Below are positions 7,724 through 15,977 of a DNA stretch of 35,746 bases, in pieces; the first letter of the stretch is position 1; each line of letters starts with the position of its first letter. The notes below the pieces were generated by a model. That model searched no databases and had not been told where the DNA came from. It worked only from the letters and a program-made list of their open reading frames with translations. The stretch covers positions 1 to 35,746 of the forward strand of contig CAZEQD010000019.1 in assembly GCA_964514305.1 (NCBI GenBank), given 5' to 3'. The translations under genes were made by a program, and so were the position numbers. This stretch comes from CAZEQD01 sp964514305. Lineage in GTDB: Bacteria > Acidobacteriota > Aminicenantia > Aminicenantales > Aminicenantaceae.

Positions 7724-9193
7724 TTAGATCCCCAGTTCTAGCTGGCGTTCATAAGCTAATTTTCTTTCTCTTTCGATTTCTTCCAAAATTTCAGGAGTAA
7801 CATCCCCGGTAGGATAAATACCATCAAAACAGGCTGCACAAAAGTTAGTAAGCTTTTTATTCCCGAGCTGAACCGCTTTTTTGAGGGAGTCGAGAGATTG
7901 GTAGATGACTTTATCAGCTCCTATTCTTTTGGCAATTTGCTCGAAATTGGCATCTCGGGCCACAAATTCAGTTTTAGTCTGCATGTCGATTCCATATACA
8001 CAGGGATATCTTAAGGGAGGAGAATAGGAGGCAAAATAGACTTTTTTAGCTTCACAACCGCGGACCAATTGGATGATAGCCCGTGAGGTATTGCCTCTGA
8101 CGATACTATCGTCAACCAGCAAGACATTTTTGCCTTTAAGTTCAGAAGCGATTGGATTTAATTTTTGTTTGACGGATGCTTTTCGGGTTTGATCAGCAGG
8201 CATAATAAAGGTACGGCCAATATAGCGGTTTTTAACCAGAGCTTCCCTGTATTTTAAATTAAGAGTGCGAGCAATCTCAATAGCTGCGTCTCGAGCTGAA
8301 TCGGGCACCGGGACCACGACGTCGATTCTTAAGTTATATTTCTTTATCTCTTCTGCTAGAAAACGGCCAAGGTTAACCCGACAATCATAGACATTGACGT
8401 TGTCAATAAAGGAGTCTGGCCGGGCAAAGTAAACCCATTCAAAAAGACAGGGAGTGTGGGGAGAGTTGGCAATTTTACGGGTATGAACTTGACGGTTTTT
8501 ATCAATAAAAACCACCTGACCAGCTTGGACATTTTTAATGTGGGAGAAATTCATTATGTTAAGAGAGACACTTTCTGAAGCTACTCCATAAGAAGGGAGG
8601 AGACCATCATCTCGGCGGCCGTAAACTAAGGGTTTAATCCCGTAAGGATCACGAAAAGCAACCATTCCTTGTTCAGCTATATAGGCTACCACTGAATAAC
8701 TACCCTTAACTTTTTTATAAACACCAGCCACCGCTTTATAGACATGGTGAGGTTTTAGAGATTTGGTTTTTTGTTCGGCTAATTCCTGGGCAAAAATGTT
8801 GAGAAGAGCTTCTAAGTCATTATCAGAATTGAGGAGCCGATGATATTTATCAAATAAGATTTTTTTAAGTTGAGCATAATTAATGACATTGCCATTATGA
8901 GCCATAATAATGCCAAAGGGAGAGTTAACTTGAAAAGGTTGAGCGTCTTCGCCGCGGCCGCCGCCAATTGTGGGGTAACGAGTATGGCCTATGCCTATAT
9001 TCCCTTTGAGACGCTGGACATTTTCGGGAGTAAAGATATCTCTTACTAGGCCATTGCCTTTTTTGGTGTGGAAGCGGCCGTCGTAGGTAATGATTCCGGC
9101 TGAATCCTGTCCTCGATGCTGGATGGCTAAAAGCCCCTGGTAAATGTCCTTGAAAACATCGTCATTGCCATAAACCCCAATCACGCCGCACAT
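7724..9193 (-). CDS. purF: Amidophosphoribosyltransferase PurF
   Basis: 489 residues. It catalyses the first committed step of purine synthesis: PRPP plus glutamine gives phosphoribosylamine. Cys2 directly after Met is the N-terminal nucleophile of the glutaminase domain, so no propeptide is evident. The phosphoribosyltransferase loop VLLVDDSIVRGNT is at 357-369. Cys249, Cys398, Cys452 and Cys455 match the four iron-sulfur ligands of the Bacillus-type enzyme, which the E. coli type lacks, so it is probably oxygen-sensitive. The SD is weak. It is the last gene of a minus-strand LPS run but is separated from hldA by 189 bases containing a hairpin element, so it may be transcribed separately. 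Confidence 0.95.
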   Translation of the reverse strand: MCGVIGVYGNDDVFKDIYQGLLAIQHRGQDSAGIITYDGRFHTKKGNGLVRDIFTPENVQRLKGNIGIGHTRYPTIGGGRGEDAQPFQVNSPFGIIMAHNGNVINYAQLKKILFDKYHRLLNSDNDLEALLNIFAQELAEQKTKSLKPHHVYKAVAGVYKKVKGSYSVVAYIAEQGMVAFRDPYGIKPLVYGRRDDGLLPSYGVASESVSLNIMNFSHIKNVQAGQVVFIDKNRQVHTRKIANSPHTPCLFEWVYFARPDSFIDNVNVYDCRVNLGRFLAEEIKKYNLRIDVVVPVPDSARDAAIEIARTLNLKYREALVKNRYIGRTFIMPADQTRKASVKQKLNPIASELKGKNVLLVDDSIVRGNTSRAIIQLVRGCEAKKVYFASYSPPLRYPCVYGIDMQTKTEFVARDANFEQIAKRIGADKVIYQSLDSLKKAVQLGNKKLTNFCAACFDGIYPTGDVTPEILEEIERERKLAYERQLELGI

Positions 9194-9250
9194 TTTAAAT
9201 CACTCTAAATTATAATAATTTTTTCTGCTTATTAAAAGAAGTAATAAAAA

Positions 9251-9363
9251 GCGGTCAGGTCTTCAAATTTGACATTAGTTTTTTGATAAACGAAATGAAA
9301 AGGCAAGGCTCATTTTTTTACATTTAACATTAATTTTATGTCAAATTTGAAGACCTGATCCCT
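9251..9363. repeat. Hairpin element with 21-bp perfect inverted arms
   Basis: Arms at 9255-9275 and 9338-9358 (beginning TCAGGTCTTCAAATTTGACA) are perfect complements. They extend to near-match ends GGTC/GATC, with about 62 AT-rich bases between. The end motif GGTCAG-CTTCA resembles the ends of the 129-bp elements at 19284 and 29714, so it is probably a relative. It is non-coding and lies between hldA and purF. As RNA it would be a strong hairpin. Confidence 0.75.
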
Positions 9364-9382
9364 TTACAGTGGCTTGGTAACT

Positions 9383-10363
9383 TCATAAATTCTTTAAATT
9401 CTTAATTCCATCAATTAGTTCTTCCCGGGTAATGGTGGCTGTGCCCAACTTCCCGACCACAATGCCGGCAGCAGCATTAGCCAGAATAGCGGCTTCATGG
9501 ATTGAGGCCCCAGCCAGAAGAGACAGAGAAGCAACAGCGATTACTGTATCCCCAGCTCCAGTCACATCATAAACTTCTTTAGCCGTGGTGGGTATATGGT
9601 AAGCTTTTTTCCCCCTTTCAAAAACAGTCATTCCCCTTTCTCCCCGTTTGATAATAAGATAGCGGACTGAAATTTGAGATAGGATTCGCTCTCCAGCCTG
9701 TTCGACTTCAGAATCAGTTAGACATTCATGGTGAACGATTTTTTCAGCTTCGCGGTGATTGGGGGTTATAAGAGTTGCGGGCGAAAAAAGGGAAAAGTTG
9801 TTAATTTTGGGATCGATAAAAACAGATATTTTCTGCTGGGCGGCATAAGGCAGGACTTCAGCCATTAAAGATTGAGTAAGAAGCCCCTTGTTGTAATCGG
9901 AAATGAGGAGGCCTTGGTAGTCTTCCTCCCGGATATATTTAAATATTTTTTCTTCTACTTGAGCGGAAATTGGTTTTTTCTGTTCTAGGTCAACTCGAAC
10001 TACTTGCTGTTGGTGAGCAATGATGCGGGTTTTCACTGTAGTTGGTCTTTCTTTGTCGGTGAAAATACCATGATTTACTGTGACGTTCTTTCTAATCCAG
10101 AGCCCTTCCTCATCATCTCCAACTACTCCGACCAGGAGAGGCGAGGCTCCCAGAGTTTCTAAATTATGGCTGACATTCCCAGCTCCACCCAAACAGCAGG
10201 TGTCTTTTTTAACTTCCACTACCGGCACTGGTGCTTCAGGAGAAATGCGGGAGACTTCTCCCCAAATGTATTTATCCATCATTAAATCGCCTAAGACCAG
10301 AACCCTTTTCTGGTAAAAGTCTTGAACAATGCTTTGGACTCGATCTAAGCTGATTGCTTTCAT
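9383..10363 (-). CDS. hldA: D-glycero-beta-D-manno-heptose-7-phosphate kinase
   Basis: 326 residues, a PfkB-family sugar kinase. It phosphorylates heptose-7-phosphate at C1 in ADP-heptose synthesis for LPS core. Seen: LVLGDLMMDKYIWGEVSRIS and SPEAPVPVV near the start (the RfaE1 signature), GGAGNVSHNLETLG at 59-72, and the ATP-site DVTGAGDT with catalytic-base Asp272. Only the kinase domain is present. The adenylyltransferase half of bifunctional HldE is missing and no separate hldC is in the window. The start overlaps the upstream PHP gene by four bases (ATGA), so it is coupled. Its neighbours, a GT9 heptosyltransferase-like enzyme and an O-antigen ligase, agree with LPS core assembly. Confidence 0.9.
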   Translation of the reverse strand: MKAISLDRVQSIVQDFYQKRVLVLGDLMMDKYIWGEVSRISPEAPVPVVEVKKDTCCLGGAGNVSHNLETLGASPLLVGVVGDDEEGLWIRKNVTVNHGIFTDKERPTTVKTRIIAHQQQVVRVDLEQKKPISAQVEEKIFKYIREEDYQGLLISDYNKGLLTQSLMAEVLPYAAQQKISVFIDPKINNFSLFSPATLITPNHREAEKIVHHECLTDSEVEQAGERILSQISVRYLIIKRGERGMTVFERGKKAYHIPTTAKEVYDVTGAGDTVIAVASLSLLAGASIHEAAILANAAAGIVVGKLGTATITREELIDGIKNLKNL

Positions 10364-11511
10364 TCTGACTTCCTCCTTAAAAAAATAGGGTTAGAAAGGA
10401 TCCAAGGGATTTCTTTTCCTAATGGGGATTTTTCCTTTAGATAGACTTCTACTCTATAAATTCCTGCTGCCTCAGCTTCATAAACAATCTCTTCATGGGG
10501 AGAGCGAAGGACGGTCTGGCCATCCTGAATCAAACGAATTTCCTTGGCTAAGGAGAAAGGCACCTTGATATTAAGGAAAACGGGGAAACTTGTTTTAACC
10601 ACAGCTCCCATAGGAAAAATTTTGGCCTTATCTCTGCTACTTGCAAAGAATTTAAATCCCTTGGCTTCAGCGGCTGCATCAATTGCATTATAAAAGTGTC
10701 CTTTTTTTAAAGCAGTATAAATTTGACGGGAGGCATCATTAAAATCCGCTGCTAGCGGCCGATTTAAACAAAGATGGAGGTGAAAAAGATTAAAGAGAGG
10801 CTGATAGAGAAGATGGGCATCAATACTGTAATAGCCATAGATGGGATGAGAGCGGTTGAGCTCATCCCATTTCCTGAGGTTTTTCCAGGGATTATCGAGC
10901 ATTTTTAGCAGGATATATTGGGGTCTGAGAAAGAAAGCGGGCAGATAGGGAAGGGAGGGCCAAATGTTTGTTTTGAGCATGGAGTTGGCATTTATTATTT
11001 CTAAGCCAGCATAATCGACAAATTTTCCCCAACTCCAGCTTACCTTGGAGTAAGGATGAGCTATGATGGTGAAGCCACCCTGAGCGTTAATCTGATATAC
11101 AGCCTCTTCGGCTGTAGGTGAAAAAGGTTGGGCTGGCTTTCTGAAGCCAAGCCCTACCAGGTGACCGCGATTAACTGAAAGTTCAGAACCGGCCAGAACA
11201 AGGACTCCTTCTTTCCAGCCTTGGCTGGCCAGGCAGTTGAAGTTAGGACGGCCGTGGTCGGTAAGAATTATAAAATCAAGTTTAGCTTGAGCTGCCCAAT
11301 GAGCTATTTTATCAATACTGGCTCGACCATCGGAAAAGAGGCTGTGGATATGATAAGCACCTTCAATTTCTGTGGTTGTTGGTTTAAGAGAACTAGTTTT
11401 ATATGTTTTAAAATTCAGAAGCTGGAAGCTTAACCAGGCAATATAGAGAAGGAAAAGAGATAAAAAAATTCCGGCAGCAACTTTAAATTTTTTCTTGGTT
11501 GTCTTTTTCAA
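10360..11511 (-). CDS. Membrane-anchored PHP-domain metal-dependent hydrolase
   Basis: 383 residues. The basic N-terminus is followed by one transmembrane segment at about 10-32. A PHP domain comes next: His54-x-His56, Asp61, LTDHG with Asp85 and His86, Glu110, IAHP with His152, and SIDAH near 230. These are the usual metal ligands. The last 75 or so residues look beta-rich (EIRLIQDGQ, GIYRVEVYL, PWILSNPIF), a tail common in stand-alone PHP proteins. The family includes phosphoesterases; no substrate can be read from the sequence. It overlaps the O-antigen ligase upstream and hldA downstream by four bases each, so it belongs to the LPS operon. Trimming phosphates from lipid-linked or periplasmic glycan intermediates is a plausible but untested role. 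Confidence 0.8.
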   Translation of the reverse strand: MKKTTKKKFKVAAGIFLSLFLLYIAWLSFQLLNFKTYKTSSLKPTTTEIEGAYHIHSLFSDGRASIDKIAHWAAQAKLDFIILTDHGRPNFNCLASQGWKEGVLVLAGSELSVNRGHLVGLGFRKPAQPFSPTAEEAVYQINAQGGFTIIAHPYSKVSWSWGKFVDYAGLEIINANSMLKTNIWPSLPYLPAFFLRPQYILLKMLDNPWKNLRKWDELNRSHPIYGYYSIDAHLLYQPLFNLFHLHLCLNRPLAADFNDASRQIYTALKKGHFYNAIDAAAEAKGFKFFASSRDKAKIFPMGAVVKTSFPVFLNIKVPFSLAKEIRLIQDGQTVLRSPHEEIVYEAEAAGIYRVEVYLKEKSPLGKEIPWILSNPIFLRRKSE

Positions 11512-12668
11512 TTGTTCCCCTTCTTTATTCGACCTACAGTGAAGGGAATAGTGATAAGGTATAAGAAAATAGTGGTTATTTCTGAATCAGCGAAGTTATA
11601 CTCAAATAAGCCGGCTGCCCACAATCCGACAAGAGCGGCTACTCCGGTGGCGGCCAAAGGCAAAAGAGAGGGGTCTTTATTTTTGACAAGTTTGAGTAAA
11701 GAGATAAAACTCCAGATAATGAAAGTAAGCCAGGCCATTAAGGTCAGAAGGCCTCTTTCGGCCGCAATCTGGGTTAAATTATTATGAAGATGGACATTTC
11801 TTTTAGCTTCTTCTGAAAGACCGTATTTTGGATTTTGAAAAACCATATCCACCGTATCGGGGCCAGTTCCCCACAGAGGATAATCTTTTATTATTTTAAT
11901 CCCTGCTTTGAAATACTCAATCCTTTGCTGGTTGGAAGGAGTATTAAGGATGAAAATAGTCAGCACCCTGCTCTTTATATAGCGGGGACTTATCAAAAAA
12001 AATAGAGCCAGGAGCAAGGGAACAAGGATCAGGATTTTTGGTTTGTAGAGAAGAAGAATAAAGCAGACAGAGATAATAAGCCCTATCCAGGCACTCCTGG
12101 TCAGGGTTAGGGCTAGAGCTAAAAGAGAGAGAAAAAAGCCCACTCCCCAGGGAAGTCGGATTTTCATCCTTTCCCCAGAGAGCAGAAATTGACTTAGGGC
12201 CATAGTGCTGAATAAAAATAAAAGACCGGCTTGGGTCATATAATGGCCCATGAAGCCAGTTATTCTTTGGCCAGGGTAGGCTCTAAAAATGAAATAAAAG
12301 AATGAATAGCCAAGGTTCAGATAAGCTGAAGCCAGCAGAGCTTGGTTTGCTGTCTTCAGCTTTTTTTCTTCCTCAAAACCCATGTAAACTATAGGCACAA
12401 TTAAAAAGAGTAGAAGCTCCCGACTGTCTTTAAAACTTATAACTGGATTAACTGAAAAAAAGGAAGAGATAATAGATAAAACAGAATAAACTAGAAGAGG
12501 CCAGAAAAACTCAGGAAACGAGGGCCATTGCTTTTCTTTAATGAGTAAAACTAACCAGGCCAGAAAAGACAAAAAAAGAAAGATCTGGCTGACGCTGATA
12601 GAAACCATCGAAAATAATAAATAGAGAGCAATAGTTATGGGGATTATTTTTTGAGGATTAGTATTCAA
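11508..12668 (-). CDS. waaL: O-antigen ligase / Wzy-type polymerase membrane protein
   Basis: 386 residues with roughly ten hydrophobic segments. The Wzy_C-family core is visible: LTLTRSAWIGLIIS in a membrane helix, followed by a periplasmic loop with GTGPDTVDMVF and NVHLHNNLTQIAAERG. The His-containing HNNxLQ-type stretch and the upstream Arg are the family's functional residues. WaaL joins undecaprenyl-linked O-antigen to lipid A-core. Wzy polymerases share the same fold, so ligase is preferred only because core-synthesis genes surround it. It lies seven bases after the GT9 gene and overlaps the PHP gene by four. Confidence 0.82.
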   Translation of the reverse strand: MNTNPQKIIPITIALYLLFSMVSISVSQIFLFLSFLAWLVLLIKEKQWPSFPEFFWPLLVYSVLSIISSFFSVNPVISFKDSRELLLFLIVPIVYMGFEEEKKLKTANQALLASAYLNLGYSFFYFIFRAYPGQRITGFMGHYMTQAGLLFLFSTMALSQFLLSGERMKIRLPWGVGFFLSLLALALTLTRSAWIGLIISVCFILLLYKPKILILVPLLLALFFLISPRYIKSRVLTIFILNTPSNQQRIEYFKAGIKIIKDYPLWGTGPDTVDMVFQNPKYGLSEEAKRNVHLHNNLTQIAAERGLLTLMAWLTFIIWSFISLLKLVKNKDPSLLPLAATGVAALVGLWAAGLFEYNFADSEITTIFLYLITIPFTVGRIKKGNN

Positions 12669-12675
12669 CTCTTTT

Positions 12676-13737
12676 TTACTCCTCTTCTAAACCAATCAGG
12701 TGCAGGCATGCCTTGTAAACTTCTTGAGGAGTTATGCTCCGTAAACACCTGAAATCTCCATAGATACATTTTCGCTGGGGACAAGGTCGGCAGTCAAACT
12801 TTTTCTCTAGCAATAAAGCTTTAGCCTGCCAGGGAGCAAAATTAGCTGGCAGAGTAGGGCCGAAATAAACCACCAGAGGCGTTTGAGTCGAGGCAGCAAT
12901 ATGCATTGGTCCGCTGTCAGGCCCGACAAATAAAGAAGAAAAAGAGATTAATTCTCGGAGTTCCCTCAAATTTAATTTTCCAACCATAGACACCACTCCG
13001 GGAGGGCCTTTGCTCAAGAGGGCTTTTTCTGCTTTTTTATCTTCTTCTGAGCCAATCAGAATAATTTTTAGTTTGGGATGACGGCTGAGCAGTTGGCATA
13101 GGGTTAAAATATTTTTTTCTCCCCAGTTGCGGAACTGGTTGCCGGCGCTGATATGAATTACTACAGGCTTACAGCCTTGAAGGTTGTTTTCTTTCAAAAG
13201 ATTATTGACTTTTTCTTTTTCTTCATTTTTGGCTGGAGGAAGATAAAGCGGAGGCAAGGTCGAAGGATTGGCCCCTAAAACTCTAACCAAATTTAGGTGG
13301 CTTTCTACACTATGAAAATATCCGTTTTGGCGGCCCCGAGGGATAGCCAGGTCATAAATAAAACTTTTATATTTTATTTTATAGCCTATTTTAATCTTGG
13401 CTTTAGCCAGAAAAGTCGTCCAGGAGGCTCGCGGCCCTCCGTGAAAATCAATAAGGATATCATAGGTCTTTTTTCTCTGACGCCATAGCCAGCGAATGAA
13501 GTCTCGACGGCTTTGGTTGGCGGGTACAACCAGGATTTCATTAAGACTGGGGTTTCCTTCGACAAGCTCCAGGTAAGGTTTTTCCACTAGATAAGTGAGA
13601 TGAGCTTGGGGAAATTTTTCTCTGAGAGCTGAAATGGCTGGAGTTGTCAAGACGATGTCACCGATTCTTCTTAGCCTAATCAGGAGAATATTTTTTATAA
13701 AAGTGGGATCAATCTTTAGTTTCCCTTTCTGGTTCAA
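12676..13737 (-). CDS. GT9 glycosyltransferase, ADP-heptose:LPS heptosyltransferase-like
   Basis: About 353 residues. GT9 enzymes add heptose to LPS inner core. The N-terminal fold shows ILLIRLRRIGDIVLTTPAI, the usual GT9 opening. The C-terminal half carries HISAGNQFRNWG and VGPDSGPMHIAAS, the donor-site Asp-Ser-Gly. A cluster of four Cys follows (CRPCPQRKC, then RC), common in GT9 proteins of diverse bacteria. The frame runs to a TTG at 13752. I prefer the TTG at 13737 because GAAGAGG lies six bases before it. Either start overlaps the Trm112-like gene, so the two are probably coupled. The acceptor position is unknown. Confidence 0.83.
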   Translation of the reverse strand: MNQKGKLKIDPTFIKNILLIRLRRIGDIVLTTPAISALREKFPQAHLTYLVEKPYLELVEGNPSLNEILVVPANQSRRDFIRWLWRQRKKTYDILIDFHGGPRASWTTFLAKAKIKIGYKIKYKSFIYDLAIPRGRQNGYFHSVESHLNLVRVLGANPSTLPPLYLPPAKNEEKEKVNNLLKENNLQGCKPVVIHISAGNQFRNWGEKNILTLCQLLSRHPKLKIILIGSEEDKKAEKALLSKGPPGVVSMVGKLNLRELRELISFSSLFVGPDSGPMHIAASTQTPLVVYFGPTLPANFAPWQAKALLLEKKFDCRPCPQRKCIYGDFRCLRSITPQEVYKACLHLIGLEEE

Positions 13738-13897
13738 TGGTTGCCTCTTCAATGAGCATCACTGGTATGCCCTCTTTTATAGGGTAGACTCGATGACATT
13801 TAACACACTTAAGGCCTTTTTCATCGGCCGTCAATTTAACATCCGCTTTACATAAAGGGCACGCTAAGATAGCCAAAAGCTCTGGATCTATGACCAT
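13709..13897 (-). CDS. Trm112/YcaR-like small zinc-ribbon protein
   Basis: 62 residues. It begins MVIDPELLAILACPLCKADV and contains two CxxC pairs (CPLC and CVKC), then VYPIKEGIPVML, which is the UPF0434/Trm112 pattern. In E. coli the relative YcaR sits beside lpxK and kdsB, so the link to LPS genes recurs. Elsewhere Trm112 proteins activate methyltransferases; a methyltransferase is encoded nearby at 17279, but pairing is speculative. AAAGGAG precedes the ATG and a sigma70-like promoter lies upstream. It is the first gene of the minus-strand LPS operon. Confidence 0.85.
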   Translation of the reverse strand: MVIDPELLAILACPLCKADVKLTADEKGLKCVKCHRVYPIKEGIPVMLIEEATIEPERETKD

Positions 13898-13916
13898 TTC
13901 TTAACTCCTTTGGGCT

Positions 13917-13946
13917 ATCATATACTATAATTCCTCTTGCCGTCAA
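13917..13946 (-). promoter_or_regulatory. Probable promoter of the minus-strand LPS operon
   Basis: On the minus strand TTGACG (13941-13946) and TATGAT (13917-13922) are 18 bases apart, about 20 bases upstream of the Trm112-like ATG, which has an AAAGGAG site. The match to sigma70 is good but the leader is short. A decayed REP copy (13957-13984) sits directly behind it. Confidence 0.5.
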
Positions 13947-13956
13947 TTATCTAAGT

Positions 13957-13984
13957 CTGTAAGATCTGCTAATCCTGCAGACCG
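13957..13984 (+). repeat. Decayed REP-family hairpin
   Basis: CTGTAAGATCTGCT followed by TGCAGACCG matches the REP family consensus (CTGTAGGGTCTGCTGTCC, loop, AGCAGACCG) with a few substitutions. GTCTG (13955-13959) and CAGAC (13978-13982) can pair. It lies in the divergent promoter region between the two LPS operons. Confidence 0.5.
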
Positions 13985-14048
13985 TTGTCAATATAAATCT
14001 TTAAGGCCATTGACAGGCAAGGAGAAGGGGTGATATTTTTAAGCCGCC

Positions 14049-15137
14049 ATGAAATTGTGTTTTATAGGCGGTTATGATCCTTATTATCCCCGTAATTTTG
14101 TTCTCAGGAAAGGATTGAAAAGAATTGGCCTTGATATTTCAGAGTGTCGAGCTCCTGCTGGCTATAAATTCTGGTTACGCTATCCTCTCCTTTGTTTTAA
14201 GGCCATGAGTTGCCTCGGCCACCATAATTTTTTTTTAGTTCCGGAATTCTGCCAGAAAGATATCCCCCTGGCCAAATTTCTGGCGAGATTGGCTTCAACC
14301 AGGGTTATCTTTGATCCTTTAGCTTCCCGCTATGAAACTAAGATATTAGATTGGAAAAGGAAAAGCCCTAATTCCTGGACGGCCTGGTGGAACTTTAAAA
14401 TTGACAGCTTGGCTTTTAGACTATCTGACCTGATCCTGGCTGACACTCAGACTCACAAAAATTATTACTGTCAACAATATGGATTATCCAAGGGGAAAGT
14501 TGAAGTCTTACCTTTAGGCTACGATAATGATCTTTATAAACCCCAGCCAGAACGAAAATCTCAACCATCCACGAAGGCTTTTGAGGTTCTTTTTTTTGGC
14601 TCCTTTCTTCCTCTTCATGGAGTGGAGACTATAATCGAGGCGGCCAGGATAGTGGCTGATACAGGTCGTTCTTTAAATTTCAGGTTAATAGGTTCTGGAC
14701 AGACTTTCTCTCGGGCTCTGGCTTTAGTCTCAGAATGGAAGTTAACTAATGTTCATTTTGAAGGCTGGCAGCCTCAAGCTGTTCTGCCTTTAAAAATTGG
14801 CTCTGCTCAAATATGCCTGGGAGTTTTCGGTCAGGGAGAAAAAGTAAAGAGAGTTGTTCCTCATAAAATATTCCAATCTCTGGCCTGCAGAAGAGCGGTA
14901 ATTACTTTGAAAACGCCAGCATCTGAAGAATTTTTTTCCCATAAGGAGAATATATATTTTTGCTCTAAGGCCGATGCTTCCCAGCTTGCTCAAGCTATTG
15001 TTGAACTTAAAGAAGATTCTGAACTTAGAGAAAGAATTGCCAGCAATGGTTACTATTTGGTCAAAGAGAAGTTCAACCCAGCAGCAGGGGCTTTAAAGCT
15101 TTTAAAAATATTAAATAAAAGATTCAACTTACATTGA
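14049..15137 (+). CDS. GT4-type glycosyltransferase
   Basis: 362 residues, a GT-B glycosyltransferase. The N-terminal half starts MKLCFIGGYDPYYPRN. The hinge region has VLPLGYDNDLYKP, and the C-terminal donor domain has VLFFGSFLPLHGVETIIEAA, FEGW and LACRRAVITLKTPASEEFF, the usual GT4 glycine-rich and EX7E-like stretch. Donor sugar and acceptor cannot be told. An in-frame stop nine bases upstream fixes the start region. No SD lies close to the ATG: GGAGAAGGGG is about 18 bases away. A TTGACA at 14010 could drive a nearly leaderless transcript, though the -10 is poor. It is first of four tightly linked genes. Confidence 0.82.
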   Translation: MKLCFIGGYDPYYPRNFVLRKGLKRIGLDISECRAPAGYKFWLRYPLLCFKAMSCLGHHNFFLVPEFCQKDIPLAKFLARLASTRVIFDPLASRYETKILDWKRKSPNSWTAWWNFKIDSLAFRLSDLILADTQTHKNYYCQQYGLSKGKVEVLPLGYDNDLYKPQPERKSQPSTKAFEVLFFGSFLPLHGVETIIEAARIVADTGRSLNFRLIGSGQTFSRALALVSEWKLTNVHFEGWQPQAVLPLKIGSAQICLGVFGQGEKVKRVVPHKIFQSLACRRAVITLKTPASEEFFSHKENIYFCSKADASQLAQAIVELKEDSELRERIASNGYYLVKEKFNPAAGALKLLKILNKRFNLH

Positions 15138-15151
15138 AGGAAAATAGTTAT

Positions 15152-15976
15152 ATGACAGCCGATTATGGCCAGTCTCTTGTTTTTCCTAAGTCCAGAGGAA
15201 AAGTCTGGCCGAGCTATAATCAACCATTACTCTTAAGAGCTATTTCTGATTGTTCGAAGCTTTTAGACAGTCCTTCCTGCCAGATCATCCATCAGGGACG
15301 GAATCGTTTGGGCATTGTTGTCCTGCCCTCAAAAGGAGGGGAGAAGATGGAAGTTGTTATCAAGGAGTTTAGACCCCAAGGAATAGATAGATGGAAAAGT
15401 CTTTTTTTTCCCAGTAAAGCGGCTAAAGCCTGGAGAGGAGCCTGCCTCCTTCTTAGTCATCAGATCAACACCCCTTCGCCTGTTGCCTATCTTGAACAGA
15501 GAGGAAACTTTTTGATTAAGAGAGGTTATTATTTATGTCAGCGAATGCCAGAGGCGGAAGAAATTCGCTTTCTTTTTCCTAAGCTCTCAGCCGCAGAGCT
15601 TAAAGTTATGCTCAAATCTTTAGCTAATTTTCTGGCCGAATGTCATCAGAAGGGTATTTTTCATGGTGACCTTTCTGACGGAAACATCCTGGTTAAAAAG
15701 CAGAATGACCAAAAATATGAGTTCTTTTTAATTGACACTAACCGCATTAGAGCCAAAAAGCACCTGCCTCTCTGGCTGAAGTTGAAGAATCTTGTTCGTT
15801 TGGGAGTCCCAGCGTCTTTCCAGGGCTTTTTTTTAGAACAATATTTGGGCAGATTTAATCTTACTCGCAGCCGCTGGCGTTGGTATCGGCTCTGTAAACA
15901 GTGTTTTTCAGGCTATATTCAACTTAAGAAGAGGCTGCATTTAAGGCCTTTAGCCCGTAAATTAAAAATTCAGTAA
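15152..15976 (+). CDS. Lipopolysaccharide (Kdo/WaaP-type) kinase
   Basis: 274 residues from the ATG at 15152, chosen because AAGGA lies ten bases before it. A TTG at 15134 would add six residues and overlap the GT4 stop. It is a protein-kinase-like fold: VVIKEF with Lys71, the catalytic loop HGDLSDGNIL with His171, Asp173 and Asn178, and FFLIDTNR with Asp195 replacing DFG. This matches the LPS kinase family (WaaP, KdkA/InaA), which phosphorylates heptose or Kdo in the LPS core. The gap to the next gene is one base. The exact sugar is unknown. Confidence 0.85.
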   Translation: MTADYGQSLVFPKSRGKVWPSYNQPLLLRAISDCSKLLDSPSCQIIHQGRNRLGIVVLPSKGGEKMEVVIKEFRPQGIDRWKSLFFPSKAAKAWRGACLLLSHQINTPSPVAYLEQRGNFLIKRGYYLCQRMPEAEEIRFLFPKLSAAELKVMLKSLANFLAECHQKGIFHGDLSDGNILVKKQNDQKYEFFLIDTNRIRAKKHLPLWLKLKNLVRLGVPASFQGFFLEQYLGRFNLTRSRWRWYRLCKQCFSGYIQLKKRLHLRPLARKLKIQ

Positions 15977-15977
15977 A

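Noticed and set aside
7700..7735. Bidirectional terminator between the convergent reductase-like gene and purF
   Set aside because: The eight-base gap and adjoining codons show no hairpin with a T-run.
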